Shown here in pieces: positions 54,723 to 64,000 of a stretch of DNA of 64,000 bases; the stretch's first letter is position 1; each line of letters starts with the position of its first letter. A model generated the notes under the pieces. The model was not told the DNA's origin. It saw only the letters and a list, made by a program, of their open reading frames with translations, and searched no databases. The stretch is from Gottschalkia acidurici 9a (GTDB lineage Bacteria; Bacillota; Clostridia; Tissierellales; Gottschalkiaceae): contig NC_018664.1 of assembly GCF_000299355.1 (NCBI RefSeq), forward strand, positions 2,216,380-2,280,379, written 5' to 3'. Made by a program: the position numbers and the translations under genes.

Positions 54723-55110
54723 ACTTATATCTTACCTCCTATTCTTTAGTAAAACCTTACCACTCAATTATATCTATCTTCACATCAATTATTGCCAAGA
54801 TATTGCTAAATAGATAATTTTTAATCTTAGCTCTTATGTAAGAGTTTTGTTTTTCAAAGAAAAAAACATGCATTAGTTTAGCTTAAGTGCAATGTTTTTT
54901 CTCCAAAAGTTATATTTAATTTTTAACCTTCATTTTCAAATTTATTTAATAGAAACCTTTAATTGTTTCGAAATTCTCATTGTTTTTCTTTACTTTGTAA
55001 TAAAATTAGCACCTTGCATATTTCCCAGGAAATCGACTTAATTTGTTGTATTTTTTCTCATATTATTATGTTTAAGTACATTGTAATGTTGAACTATTTC
55101 TAAATTTATA
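54723..55110. other. Intergenic spacer
   Basis: AT-rich spacer with no gene seen. It holds the hairpin at 54861-54900. Confidence 0.5.
54861..54900. terminator. Probable terminator hairpin
   Basis: AAAAAACATGCA and TGCAATGTTTTTT pair with one bulged base around a 15-nt loop; T runs on both sides. It is 210 bp beyond the histidine kinase gene on the minus strand. Confidence 0.55.
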
Positions 55111-56613
55111 TCAATTATTGCTAAATTGTTGCCATAAAGGAATCTTTATAGTAACCTTAGTTTTGTTCTCTTTGTTTTCTAAATTTATTATTCCATTATG
55201 TTCTTCTATTATATTTTTACAAATAAAAAGTCCTAAACCACTGCTTCCTTTTTCGTTAATATGATTACTCGTTATTCTAAAAAATGGGTCAAACATTTTT
55301 TCTACTTTAGATTTAGGTATGTTCTCACTACTATTCTCAATGATAATAGTACAGTGCTTTTCGTTTTCAAAAGATTTTACTTTTATTTCTGAGCTAGTTG
55401 TTCCATATTTTACGGCATTATCTATGATATTTATGAAAACTTCTTTTAATTTATTTTTATTTCCAAATACATAGCTATCCTCTAAGCCATATATTAATTT
55501 CATGTTGTATTTATTAGCTTTAAAGCTCATATCCTCACATATTGAAGTTACCAAATTTTCCAACTGTACTTTTTCAAATTTTAACTTCTCATTCAAAGTA
55601 TCCTTTTTAGATATTTCAATCAAATCAATTACCATATTATGAAGTCGTTCACTTTCTTCTTCTATTTTCTTTGATGCTCTTTTTACAAAGTTCATATCTT
55701 CAAAACCTTCCTCATTCATTATCTGAGCATAACCAGATATGGTGGTAAGAGGCGTTTTTAACTCGTGTGTAACATTGTTGAAAAATTCTGTTCTTGTTTC
55801 TTGTAATTTTAAAACTTTATCTTTTTCTTCCTCTATAGTTCTTATTTGATCTTTTATTTGATTTTTCATATTGTTAAAACTTTTAGAAAGTTGCCCTACC
55901 TCATCCTTGTTAGTTATATTTATATCTGTATTGTAGTTACCTTTACCTACCTCCTTAAGTCCCTTTGTAAGTTTTATAATAGGTCTTGTAATATTTAAAG
56001 ATAGTATATATGAAAATATGAATATAACTATAAATATAATAATGGTGGAATAAGTAAATATATCTAATATTTCTTGGCTTGAAGTAACCAAATTTGTATA
56101 GTCTTTAATTAATGTAATTATTCCAACCTTTTCTTCGCCTGAGTATAGCGGATATGATAAACTTCCTATAAGTTTATTGTTTATGTTATTTATTCTTAAC
56201 GTACTTCTATTTTTAAGTATCCAATTCAAATCTTCTTTTTCAACTTTACCTACTTTATCAAGTAAATTACGGCTAATTTTTTCAGATTCATAACTTGCTG
56301 ATATACTCTTACTAATTAATTCTCCTTTTAAGTTATGTATATAGACATCAGCGTTGTAATTTTCCACCAGTTCTCTTGATATATTATAGCTTTCATTATT
56401 TAAATTACTTTTATCTATATTTATCTCATTTATTATTAAATATTGATTTAGATACTTTATTGAACTTTTATAGATTTCTGACATATCTTCTTCCAATGTA
56501 TTTTCATTATTCTTACTTATAACATTTTTCATAAAGGTATTAAAACATATTAGTGATATAGAAAAAATTACAAAGAAACCCAGTAAGAATTTATATTTTA
56601 TTGATATTTTCAT
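55111..56613 (-). CDS. Sensor histidine kinase
   Basis: The 500-aa protein has TM1 (about 8-28), an extracellular sensor domain (30-175), TM2 (about 182-205), HAMP (ITRPIIKLTKGLKEVGKGNY), HisKA (FFNNVTHELKTPLTTISGYA with the phosphorylated His) and HATPase (KEVFINIIDNAVKYG, GSSGLGLFICKNI). The frame is open to 56694, but GGGAGAG precedes ATG 56611-56613. It is 37 bp or more downstream of the OmpR-type regulator and its partner. The signal is unknown. Confidence 0.92.
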   Translation of the reverse strand: MKISIKYKFLLGFFVIFSISLICFNTFMKNVISKNNENTLEEDMSEIYKSSIKYLNQYLIINEINIDKSNLNNESYNISRELVENYNADVYIHNLKGELISKSISASYESEKISRNLLDKVGKVEKEDLNWILKNRSTLRINNINNKLIGSLSYPLYSGEEKVGIITLIKDYTNLVTSSQEILDIFTYSTIIIFIVIFIFSYILSLNITRPIIKLTKGLKEVGKGNYNTDINITNKDEVGQLSKSFNNMKNQIKDQIRTIEEEKDKVLKLQETRTEFFNNVTHELKTPLTTISGYAQIMNEEGFEDMNFVKRASKKIEEESERLHNMVIDLIEISKKDTLNEKLKFEKVQLENLVTSICEDMSFKANKYNMKLIYGLEDSYVFGNKNKLKEVFINIIDNAVKYGTTSSEIKVKSFENEKHCTIIIENSSENIPKSKVEKMFDPFFRITSNHINEKGSSGLGLFICKNIIEEHNGIINLENKENKTKVTIKIPLWQQFSNN

Positions 56614-56730
56614 TTCTTCTCTCCCATTTTTATATAAACAATAATTATTTATTATATAATAACTTATGTTTATCTCTAGCAATATAAATCGCAACTTTAT
56701 ATTTTAAATTTTTATTTTGCAGTATATATA

Positions 56731-57417
56731 CTAGTTCATTTTATACCCTACTCCATATACTGTCTCTATAATGGATGTTGAATTCTCTTTATCTAATTTT
56801 TTTCTAAGTCTTTGAATATGTACATCTACAGTTCTTATATCTCCTTCAAAATCTATATCCCATATACTGTCTAGTAATTCTTCTCTTTCAAATACCCTTC
56901 CCTTATTCTCGCAAAAAAACGATAGTAGGTCATATTCTTTAGGCTTTAGCTTTACCTCCTCTCCATCTTTATAAATAGTTCTACTCATTCTATCAATTTT
57001 AATATATGAGCTTATATACATAGTTTCACTATCATTATAATCTTTTAAACTCTCTATTCTTCTTAATATAACTTTAATCCTAGCTATGACTTCTCTTATA
57101 TCAAACGGCTTGGTTATATAATCATCAGCCCCTAACTCTAGACCTAAAACTTTATCTACTATATCATTTCTTGCTGTAAGCATAAATATAGGTATTTTAT
57201 AGTTAACAGTTATTTTTCTACATATATCGAAACCGCTCATATCTGGTAACATAAGGTCTAATATTACTAGATTAGGACTAAAATTTTCTATAAGTTTTAG
57301 TCCATCTCTTCCATTAAAAACACATTTTACAAAATAACCTTCTTTTCTTAGCGAATATGAAAGTATGTCGCAAATAGACTCTTCATCTTCTATTATTAAT
57401 ATTTTATTTTTAAACAT
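56731..57417 (-). CDS. OmpR/PhoB-type response regulator
   Basis: The 228-aa regulator has a receiver domain (KILIIEDEESICDILSYSLR, phosphoacceptor in LVILDLMLPDMSGFD, ADDYITKPFD with Lys) and a winged helix (LKPKEYDLLSFFCENKGRVF, FEGDIRTVDVHIQRLRKKLD, ETVYGVGYKMN). TAGGAGA fits the ATG at 57415-57417 better than an upstream start at 57438. It is followed by the cognate kinase gene. Targets unknown. Confidence 0.94.
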   Translation of the reverse strand: MFKNKILIIEDEESICDILSYSLRKEGYFVKCVFNGRDGLKLIENFSPNLVILDLMLPDMSGFDICRKITVNYKIPIFMLTARNDIVDKVLGLELGADDYITKPFDIREVIARIKVILRRIESLKDYNDSETMYISSYIKIDRMSRTIYKDGEEVKLKPKEYDLLSFFCENKGRVFEREELLDSIWDIDFEGDIRTVDVHIQRLRKKLDKENSTSIIETVYGVGYKMN

Positions 57418-57606
57418 TGCTATATCTCCTACCTTCAAAAATATGTATTTAAGTAAATATAAAGTAATTTTCCACTATTATAAGATTAATCATATATTCT
57501 TGCATTTGTCTAGTCAATTTAATTTATTTGAATAGATTTATTAATATATTGTATTGTTTTGTCGATAAACATTTGGTTAATATAGTTTGTATAGGAGGGA
57601 ATATAT

Positions 57607-59316
57607 TTGACTACATTTTTAAACTTAAAGATAAGGACAAAGTTAGTATTACTTTCGTCAGCTTTTTTACTAGCTTATACCGTTATAGTATTTTTTGGTT
57701 ATCATTACGTACAGGACTCATACAAAGGTTTAGAAAAAATGTATCTTGATCAATTGAACAGTGTAGAAAAGCTTATAGACTTAAGAAATCAAACTAGAGC
57801 ATATAAGGCAGATGTCTTTGACTTTTTACTTAGTGGTGGACAAAGTGACCAGGTGTTTAATGAAATTGATACTAGAAAAAATAATATTAATGGCTTAATA
57901 AAAGAATTAGAAAAACTCAGTGATACTCCTGAAGAAAAAAATATGCTACAAAACATCATAGAAGGATTAGTATTTTTTGAAGATACAAGTAATAAAACTA
58001 TAGAAATGGCTCAAGCTGGAGATATACATGGTGCTCATGAATTCTATAAGTCTAATACCGAAAAGCTTGAAAGATTTCAGGATGATGTTAGAAGTCTTTC
58101 CGACCATAATGTAAATCTTTCAAAGGAAATGTACAGACAAAGTGAAAAAAGCAAGCATTTCGCACTTATATTTATGGCTATTATATTTATAAGTACTACT
58201 ATTCTTACATTTATAGTCTCACGTTTAATTATAAAAAGCATAGTGTCTCCAATTAATTATGTTGTAAGAATTTTAGGTAAAATGTCAGAAGGTGATTTTA
58301 GTCATGATATTAAAATAGTTAATAGTAATAATGAAGTTAGCGTTATGCTAAATTCTCTTTGTGTTATGAGTAACAGTGTAAGAGATATATTAAGATCAGT
58401 TTATAATGAATCAAAAAATGTATCTAATCTTATACAAGATGTAGAGCAAAATGTAGAAATTTTAAATAATGAAACTGAGGAAATAACTGCAAATGTTCAG
58501 GAATTATCAGCTACAGTAGAACAAACTGCTGCCTCTTCAGAAGAAATAAATGTAACGACTGGCGATGTTCAAAACAACATAGAACAAATTCATAACAAAA
58601 TAATTGAAGCCAATAATTCTATAAATGATATAGATTCAAGGGCTATAGAGTTAAAGCATGATGCCGAAGCATCTAGGAAAAGTGCTGTGGAAGTTTATTC
58701 TTCTGTAAATATAGAAATAAGCAAAGCTATTGAAGATTCTAATGGTATTGAAAAAATAAAAGTTCTTTCAGATACTATATTAGAAATCACAGAACAAACA
58801 GAACTATTAGCACTAAATGCTGCTATAGAGTCTGCAAGAGCTGGAGAAATTGGGCGTGGATTTGCAGTAGTTGCAGACGAAATAAGAAAGCTTTCTGAAG
58901 ATTCTAAAATTGCTGCCAATGAAATTAAAGATGTAGTAGAAATTGTAGTATCAATAGTGAACGGATTCACTCAAAGCTCTTATAAGATACTTAATTTTAT
59001 AGAGGAAAAAGTTATTAGTGATTATGATATGCTAGTTAATACTAGTGAAAATTATAGTAAGGATCTTTCTTACATAACTTATATTACGAAAGATTTTGAA
59101 GATACAGTCAACATTTTGAAAGAATCTATAGGAAATGTTTCTTTATCTATGAATGAAATAACTGAAGCTTCAAATGAAGAAGCTCTTAATATTTCTAGTA
59201 TAAGTGAAGCAATATCTAATGTTGCTACTGAAGTAGAAGATATTTTAAGTGGAACTGTATCAACTAAAAACAGTATGGAAAAATTACTTTCAGAAGTTGA
59301 AAAGTTTGAGATATAA
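57607..59316 (+). CDS. Methyl-accepting chemotaxis protein
   Basis: The 569-aa receptor has TM1 (about 12-33), a 4HB-type extracellular domain (35-180), TM2 (about 183-205), HAMP ([20 protein letters not shown]) and a cytoplasmic coiled coil with the hairpin tip [37 protein letters not shown]. The start is TTG after AGGAGGGA; no ATG is nearby in frame. The promoter region between it and the OmpR regulator is divergent. The tip differs from the MCP at the left edge ([13 protein letters not shown] versus [13 protein letters not shown]), so the two are separate receptors. Confidence 0.93.
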   Translation: MTTFLNLKIRTKLVLLSSAFLLAYTVIVFFGYHYVQDSYKGLEKMYLDQLNSVEKLIDLRNQTRAYKADVFDFLLSGGQSDQVFNEIDTRKNNINGLIKELEKLSDTPEEKNMLQNIIEGLVFFEDTSNKTIEMAQAGDIHGAHEFYKSNTEKLERFQDDVRSLSDHNVNLSKEMYRQSEKSKHFALIFMAIIFISTTILTFIVSRLIIKSIVSPINYVVRILGKMSEGDFSHDIKIVNSNNEVSVMLNSLCVMSNSVRDILRSVYNESKNVSNLIQDVEQNVEILNNETEEITANVQELSATVEQTAASSEEINVTTGDVQNNIEQIHNKIIEANNSINDIDSRAIELKHDAEASRKSAVEVYSSVNIEISKAIEDSNGIEKIKVLSDTILEITEQTELLALNAAIESARAGEIGRGFAVVADEIRKLSEDSKIAANEIKDVVEIVVSIVNGFTQSSYKILNFIEEKVISDYDMLVNTSENYSKDLSYITYITKDFEDTVNILKESIGNVSLSMNEITEASNEEALNISSISEAISNVATEVEDILSGTVSTKNSMEKLLSEVEKFEI

Positions 59317-59360
59317 ATAAAAAGTACTCTCTTTAAGATTAAAGAGAGTACTTTTTATTT
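59315..59360. terminator. Bidirectional terminator after the MCP gene
   Basis: A perfect 20-bp stem (AAATAAAAAGTACTCTCTTT with its complement) encloses a 6-nt loop between convergent genes. It overlaps the last bases of the MCP stop. Confidence 0.93.
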
Positions 59361-59375
59361 ATATTCTTATATTAG

Positions 59376-60023
59376 TTATTTTAAAGATACATCTAGATAA
59401 TAATATTTTTCTTTTTCTGATATTTCTCCTATGTTAAGTTCTATTCTTTCCTTAAATATAGGTCCATCAATAACTAGTGTATGAAATTCTCCGCCTTCTC
59501 CAGAAGGATCTATCCCTCTTTCTTGCAATTTGTTCACTAGTTTTTTATCTAATATTTGTCCTAGATATTCTTTGCCCATAACTGAAGATTTCGTTGATAC
59601 TATCATTGTCTCAAATCCAAGATCTATAAATTCATTGACTAACTCTACTCTATCTCTTTGCCAAAGTGGTAACATAGGAGTTATATCTGCAATTTCACAA
59701 ACTTTATCAATCCAATCCTTATGTCCTTGGAGATCTATGTCCCCAAATACACCACCTTCTACTCCGTTTCGTTTCATTTTCTTTAAAAATTCTATGAGAA
59801 CACTTTCATATTCTCCCCAATCAGCCGTACCTATTTCTAAGGGTATATTTAAAGATTTAGCCTGAGCTTCTATTATATTTTGCTTAAGCCCATGTGCTCT
59901 TGAACGTTCTCCATTTCCTACAAAAACAGTAAAAAGAGTATCTGGTGTATTTCCTTTGACAATTGACTCATATAAAGCTAAGCAAGAGTCCTTGCCACCA
60001 CTCCATGAACAGAAAAATCTCAT
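59376..60023 (-). CDS. Dph6/MJ0570-like PP-loop ATP pyrophosphatase
   Basis: The 215-aa protein has the N-type PP-loop FCSWSGGKDSCLALY at its N-terminus, VFGDIDLQGHKDWIDKVC, PLWQRDRVELVNEFIDLGF and the family-specific GGEFHTLVIDGPIF. These are the DUF71/diphthamide synthase (ammonia ligase) motifs. Bacteria do not make diphthamide, so the bacterial enzyme must amidate or modify something else. It is 2 bp downstream of the pyrophosphatase gene and so is part of its operon. Confidence 0.87.
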   Translation of the reverse strand: MRFFCSWSGGKDSCLALYESIVKGNTPDTLFTVFVGNGERSRAHGLKQNIIEAQAKSLNIPLEIGTADWGEYESVLIEFLKKMKRNGVEGGVFGDIDLQGHKDWIDKVCEIADITPMLPLWQRDRVELVNEFIDLGFETMIVSTKSSVMGKEYLGQILDKKLVNKLQERGIDPSGEGGEFHTLVIDGPIFKERIELNIGEISEKEKYYYLDVSLK

Positions 60024-60025
60024 AA

Positions 60026-61630
60026 TTAATGATTCAAAGCTTCAGTTATATTTGGTACTACTTGTTTCTTTCTTGAAACTAGTCCTGGTATAAAAACTCC
60101 TTGCTCTTCATCCGCATTAAAAGCTTTTTGTATTAAGTTAGTCTTAGAAGATTTATATAGTATATATGATCCTTCTTTTAATATATCTGTAATAACTAAA
60201 AGAGTAATATAGTATCCACTTTCTTCATGTGTTTTATCTATAAATTCTAAAAACTTATCTTTACGATTAAATACATCATCTATATCTAGTGTAAATACTT
60301 GGCCTACTCCTATTTTTTGTCCTTCTATTTCAAACTGTTTAAAGTCCCTATAGAATATCTCTTCTATAGAATATCCTTCTAAAGAAGTTCCAGACTTAAA
60401 CATATCCATAGCGTACTTTTCTAAATCTAATTTTAGTATTTTATTTAAATTCTCAACTGCGTCTTTATCTATATCTGTAGTAGTTGGAGATTTAAATAGT
60501 AGTGTATCTGATATTATCCCAGATATAAGTACTCCCGCTATTCCATGTGGTATTTCTATGTTTGCTTGTTTAAACATAGTGTATATTATAGTACATGTGC
60601 TTCCTACAGGCATATTTCTGAAGCTTATAGGCATAGATGTAGATATATTACCTATTTTATGATGATCTACAACTTCTATTATTTCGGCTTCTTTTAACCC
60701 TTCTGCACTTTGTTCGTATTCATTATGATCTACTAGCATAACTTTCTTTCTTTGAGGACTTATGATATGACTTCTACTTACAAATCCTAAGAATACATTA
60801 TCACAATCAATTACTGGGAAGCTTCTAATATTAGTTTGTTCTATTTTTTCTTTCACATCTTCTAAATACTCATGTGTTGAAAATTTAATTATGTTTGTGT
60901 TCATAATAGAAGATATGTTATTACATTGATTAATAAGTTTTGCTGAAGTAAATGTATCTATTCCTACTGATATTACACTTACACCATTTTCTTTTGCGCT
61001 CTTTAAGTACTCTTCAGGAACTTCTACTCCTCCTGTAACTATAATAAGTTTTACTTTTAGTTTTATAGCTTCTTCAAATACATCATATCTATCTCCAGTA
61101 ATAATAATATCATCACTAGTTAATATGCCTTGAAGTGTTTCATGGTAAAGGGAAGCTATTTTTATATTTCCCTCTATGTTTTCTTGAGCTTTTACTAATA
61201 TATTTCCTTTTAAATCATTTGCTATGCTATTTAAAGTAGTGCTTAATTTATAGCCATCACTTTTTATAAGTGCCATAGCTATATCCTTCATAGTCACTAC
61301 ACCTTTTAAATGCTGCTTTGAATCTAGTATAGGTAGAACTTTTATTTGACCATCTTCCATTAATTTGAATGCAGATAGTATAGAAGTATCTTCTTTCACA
61401 CCTTCTACTTTTTCAAGTTCTAAGTCTTCTAACTGAATTTTAACATTATTTATTAATCTAGGTTCTTCTATTTTAAAGTAATCTAATACATACTTTGTTT
61501 CTTTACTTATATTTCCTAATACAGTAGCCTCAGTATTTTGTCCTAGCTTGTTATTTAAATATGAAAAAGCTATTGCAGATGAAACTGAATCTGTATCGGG
61601 ATTTTTATGTCCGAATACAAGTATACTCAT
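60026..61630 (-). CDS. ppaC: CBS domain-containing manganese-dependent inorganic pyrophosphatase
   Basis: Family II PPase that hydrolyses pyrophosphate in the cytoplasm. The 534-aa chain has the DHH domain start VFGHKNPDTDSVSSAIA, then a regulatory insert made of CBS1 (about 75-130), a DRTGG domain (about 135-245, LQGILTSDDIIITGDR) and CBS2 (245-300), then DHH motifs VDHHKIGN and the DHHA2 domain (about 400-534). This is the nucleotide-regulated form found in clostridia, normally inhibited by AMP/ADP and activated by ATP or diadenosine polyphosphates. An operon with the Dph6-like gene is likely. Confidence 0.93.
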   Translation of the reverse strand: MSILVFGHKNPDTDSVSSAIAFSYLNNKLGQNTEATVLGNISKETKYVLDYFKIEEPRLINNVKIQLEDLELEKVEGVKEDTSILSAFKLMEDGQIKVLPILDSKQHLKGVVTMKDIAMALIKSDGYKLSTTLNSIANDLKGNILVKAQENIEGNIKIASLYHETLQGILTSDDIIITGDRYDVFEEAIKLKVKLIIVTGGVEVPEEYLKSAKENGVSVISVGIDTFTSAKLINQCNNISSIMNTNIIKFSTHEYLEDVKEKIEQTNIRSFPVIDCDNVFLGFVSRSHIISPQRKKVMLVDHNEYEQSAEGLKEAEIIEVVDHHKIGNISTSMPISFRNMPVGSTCTIIYTMFKQANIEIPHGIAGVLISGIISDTLLFKSPTTTDIDKDAVENLNKILKLDLEKYAMDMFKSGTSLEGYSIEEIFYRDFKQFEIEGQKIGVGQVFTLDIDDVFNRKDKFLEFIDKTHEESGYYITLLVITDILKEGSYILYKSSKTNLIQKAFNADEEQGVFIPGLVSRKKQVVPNITEALNH

Positions 61631-61738
61631 ACTTTTCTCCTCCTATCATTTTAGTTAATGTAGTAGTTATTATACCATTTTAAACACTTTTCAACTACTT
61701 TTTAAGTCTTATGTTTGCCTATTATAGTTTATCAAAAA

Positions 61739-61772
61739 CAAAAAGGGATGTATACATTAACATCCCTTTTTG
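61739..61772 (-). terminator. Terminator after mgtE
   Basis: CAAAAAGGGATGT and ACATCCCTTTTTG form a strong stem with a short loop, 4 bp from the mgtE stop. Confidence 0.9.
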
Positions 61773-61775
61773 TTT

Positions 61776-63107
61776 TCATATTCCTAGCATTAGTTGTGCT
61801 ATCTTAAAATATGCTATAAGAGCACAAGCGTCTACTATAGTAGTTATTAATGGCCCTGCCATTATTGCAGGATCAAGTTTGAGTGCTTTTGCTAACATGG
61901 GAAGAGCACCACCAACGATTTTTGAAATTACTACTACAAAAATTAATGTCATGCTGACAGTCAACGCTACATATAAATCTATACTTTCTATATAATATAT
62001 TCTTAAAAAATTAGTAGCTGCTAGTATTATTCCGACTATTATACTTACCTTAAACTCTTTTATCATAACCTTAGTTATGTCCTTAATACTTACTTCACCT
62101 AATGCAAGACTTCTTATTATTAGTGTAGATGATTGAGATCCTGAATTTCCACCTGTATCCATAAGCATTGGGATAAAGGAGTTTAATATTATCATGGACT
62201 GAAGTGTAACTTCAAATTTTCTCAATATTCGCCCTGTGAAAGTTGCAGATATCATAAGTATAAGTAACCATGGAATTCTATGTTTGGCAAGTGTTAATGC
62301 ACTTGATCTTAAGTAGTTCTCATCGGATGGTTGCATAGCCGCCATCTTGTGAAAATCTTCTGTGTTCTCCTGTTCTATAATGTCAACAATATCATCAATA
62401 GTTATGATTCCTACTAATCTATTTTCCTTATCCACAACCGGCATAGTTGTAAAGTCATATTTTTTAAACATATCTGCTATTTCTTCTTGATCATCTGTCG
62501 TATATCCATATATTAAGTTTGTGTACATAACATCTTCAACTTTATCTTCCTCATTACTTAGTATAAGCTTTCTTATAGATATAACACCTTCTAATTTTCT
62601 CTGTCCGCTTATGACATAACAAGTATCTATAGTCTCTTTATCTATTCCCGTTTTTCTAATGTGGTCTAATGCTTTTTTTATAGTCATTTCTTTCTTTAAG
62701 TCCACATATTCAATAGTCATAATGCTTCCTGCTGAATTTTCAGGATAATTTAGAAATTGATTTATAAGATCTCTTCTCTGCTTTTCAGTATTTTGCAATA
62801 TCTTTTTTACTATATTCGCTGGAAGTTCCTCTAAAAAGTCTACTGTATCATCTAAGTATAGCTCGTCTATTATATTAGAAAGTTCTTTATCTGTTATAGA
62901 CTCTCCTATATGTCTTTGTTGATCTCTAGATATATGCGAGAATATATCTACAGCAAGATCCTTAGGTAAAATTCTAAATGCAATCAAGAGCTTTTCAGAA
63001 TCTAACTCCTCTAAAAAAAATGCTATATCTGCTGGATTTTGTTCCATCAATTTTTCCCTAGCTTTTGTTAATTTGTTCTCATTTATTAGCTCTAGTATTT
63101 CTTCCAT
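61776..63107 (-). CDS. mgtE: Magnesium transporter MgtE
   Basis: Mg2+ channel/transporter of 443 aa. The N-terminal superhelical domain (1-130, DIAFFLEELDSEKLLIAFRI, EELPANIVKKIL) is followed by two CBS domains (about 135-255, MTIEYVDLKKEMTIKKALDH, MPVVDKENRLVGIITIDDIV) and five TM helices (about 283-443, with GNSGSQSSTLIIRSLALGE, the conserved pore region). GGAGGTAT fits the ATG at 63105-63107, not the upstream frame opening at 63122. No M-box-like riboswitch was found upstream. Confidence 0.95.
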   Translation of the reverse strand: MEEILELINENKLTKAREKLMEQNPADIAFFLEELDSEKLLIAFRILPKDLAVDIFSHISRDQQRHIGESITDKELSNIIDELYLDDTVDFLEELPANIVKKILQNTEKQRRDLINQFLNYPENSAGSIMTIEYVDLKKEMTIKKALDHIRKTGIDKETIDTCYVISGQRKLEGVISIRKLILSNEEDKVEDVMYTNLIYGYTTDDQEEIADMFKKYDFTTMPVVDKENRLVGIITIDDIVDIIEQENTEDFHKMAAMQPSDENYLRSSALTLAKHRIPWLLILMISATFTGRILRKFEVTLQSMIILNSFIPMLMDTGGNSGSQSSTLIIRSLALGEVSIKDITKVMIKEFKVSIIVGIILAATNFLRIYYIESIDLYVALTVSMTLIFVVVISKIVGGALPMLAKALKLDPAIMAGPLITTIVDACALIAYFKIAQLMLGI

Positions 63108-63202
63108 TTCTATACCTCCCATATGACAATCAATTATCCATAATCACTACTCCTATCTATATCCATATAATCACCACCCAAATAAATTATTTAAAATTTA
63201 TC

Positions 63203-63234
63203 AAAAAACTAGTGTCTATTAGACACTAGTTTTG
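63203..63234 (-). terminator. Terminator after the ytaF-like gene
   Basis: AAAACTAGTGTCT and AGACACTAGTTTT form a stem with a 3-nt loop. Confidence 0.88.
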
Positions 63235-63307
63235 CTAACAATATTTTTGATGTTACTGTACTTTTATTATTACATAAGTTTGCTATATTTTCAAACATAT
63301 AAGAAGC

Positions 63308-63919
63308 TTATATAAATAGTTCATATAGTCCTAAAAATATAATAACGATTCCAGAAATTAGATCTGCATATTTCCTAAGAGATTTAGATAGATATTTTCT
63401 ACCAATCTTAACACCTATTATTATGCACAATATACTTAATATAAATGTAAATATTGTAGTTAAATATATATTTATTCCTGTTGCGCTAGCTCCCACACCT
63501 AATCCAAAATTATTAAGTGATAATGCAAGACCTAATGTAAAGGCTTCTCTTGTATCTATATATCCAGAGTTATCTTTATCAGCTTTTTGAGGTTTCTTTA
63601 GTATTTCTGTATAAGTAATATCTTCATTTTTGATATCTTTAGTTCTTTCTTCTTTATTCTTTAGTGAACTTATTATAATTGATAATCCTATTAAAATAAG
63701 AATTATACATCCTATAATACTTAATATTTCAATAGGTATAAATTTTCTTGCAAATAATCCTATAGTCATTGAAACAAAAGTTCCTATACTAGTTATTATA
63801 GCTATTAGAATATTACTTTTATAACTTATTTCTATGTCCTTTATTCCATATGCTAATCCTACAGTTAGACCGTCTATATTTGCAGAAAGTGAAAATAAAA
63901 ATACAGATAGTAGCTGCAT
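63308..63919 (-). CDS. ytaF: Sporulation membrane protein YtaF (MntP-like fold)
   Basis: Membrane protein of 203 aa with six TM helices in two halves (DUF204/MntP family). N-half: LFSLSANIDGLTVGLAYGIK; C-half: EAFTLGLALSLNNFGLGVGA, each with an Asp or Asn in the repeated position. The acidic loop DKDNSGYIDTREAF between them is EF-hand-like and typical of YtaF. AGGGGGAG fits the ATG at 63917-63919. YtaF is linked to sporulation in B. subtilis; transport of a divalent cation is plausible. Confidence 0.88.
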   Translation of the reverse strand: MQLLSVFLFSLSANIDGLTVGLAYGIKDIEISYKSNILIAIITSIGTFVSMTIGLFARKFIPIEILSIIGCIILILIGLSIIISSLKNKEERTKDIKNEDITYTEILKKPQKADKDNSGYIDTREAFTLGLALSLNNFGLGVGASATGINIYLTTIFTFILSILCIIIGVKIGRKYLSKSLRKYADLISGIVIIFLGLYELFI

Positions 63920-64000
63920 ATAAACTCCCCCTAAAGGCAACTTTCTATCTGTATTATATTCGTTCTTTATAATTTTGGTTACTTTACACTCTATCTATTT

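Noticed and set aside
63108-63200. Magnesium (M-box) riboswitch upstream of mgtE
   Set aside because: The spacer to the next gene's terminator is under 100 bp and has none of the M-box helices.
1-64000. CRISPR arrays, tRNA or rRNA genes, prophage
   Set aside because: No regular repeat-spacer pattern, no tRNA cloverleaf or rRNA core sequence, and no phage structural genes were recognised on reading both strands.

Overview
The window looks like chromosome from a low-GC, anaerobic, Gram-positive member of the Clostridia. The evidence is strong AT bias, good AGGAGG-type ribosome binding sites, pyruvate:ferredoxin oxidoreductase, a leucine T-box, the sporulation-type protein YtaF, a DUF3787 microprotein and several two-component systems. 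I cannot name the species from the sequence; a Peptostreptococcaceae-like or related clostridial lineage is my guess.

Layout. 1-10.4 kb: an edge-truncated chemotaxis receptor, then two homologous seven-TM double-kinase hybrid sensors flanking a REC-winged helix-BTAD response regulator. A decayed IS607-type element (intact tnpB, tnpA reduced to a stub) sits between the regulator and the downstream kinase. 10.5-16.3 kb: a p-aminobenzoate/folate operon pabA-pabB-pabC-nucleotidyltransferase-folE-folP-folB-folK with a clear promoter and a palindromic terminator. 16.6-21.8 kb: a TIM-barrel gene and a MacB-type ABC export operon with a PadR-like operator but no adjacent padR. 22.7-26.8 kb: a LysE-type exporter, a divergent MATE/MerR cassette carrying three single-base homopolymer frameshifts, and a DUF2975/HTH pair. 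26.8-38 kb: an ECF sigma factor with a DUF4179 partner, MFS exporter, exonuclease, leuS with T-box, acetyltransferase, GntR-ABC operon, apbE and DUF3787. 38.1-41.7 kb: nifJ. 41.9-46.3 kb: a decaying locus around a MocR-type regulator, with a nitrilase pseudogene, a second nitrilase 5' stub in front of a MetF-like gene, an aminotransferase remnant and an unidentified remnant; copies of one 10-bp motif mark the promoters. 46.3-51.2 kb: a MutS2-type protein without Smr domain behind a leader that looks like a ribosome-controlled attenuator, a HesB-like gene with an in-frame UGA at the conserved Cys position, and a LysR/YeiH pair. 51.3-64 kb: two paralogous YcdB-type lipoproteins, an OmpR/HK pair, an MCP, a Dph6-like PP-loop ATPase, a CBS-type pyrophosphatase, MgtE and YtaF.

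The best candidates for something new are (1) the probable HesB-like selenoprotein at 48674-48943, with a 7-bp stem whose loop starts 26 nt after the UGA; (2) the leader at 48291-48577 upstream of the Smr-less MutS2 paralogue, where a four-codon ORF with a strong ribosome binding site is complementary to a downstream segment and is followed by an intrinsic terminator; and (3) the MocR locus with repeated TCTGTACTAG operators and duplicated nitrilase 5' ends. All function calls come from reading motifs; no database search was run.
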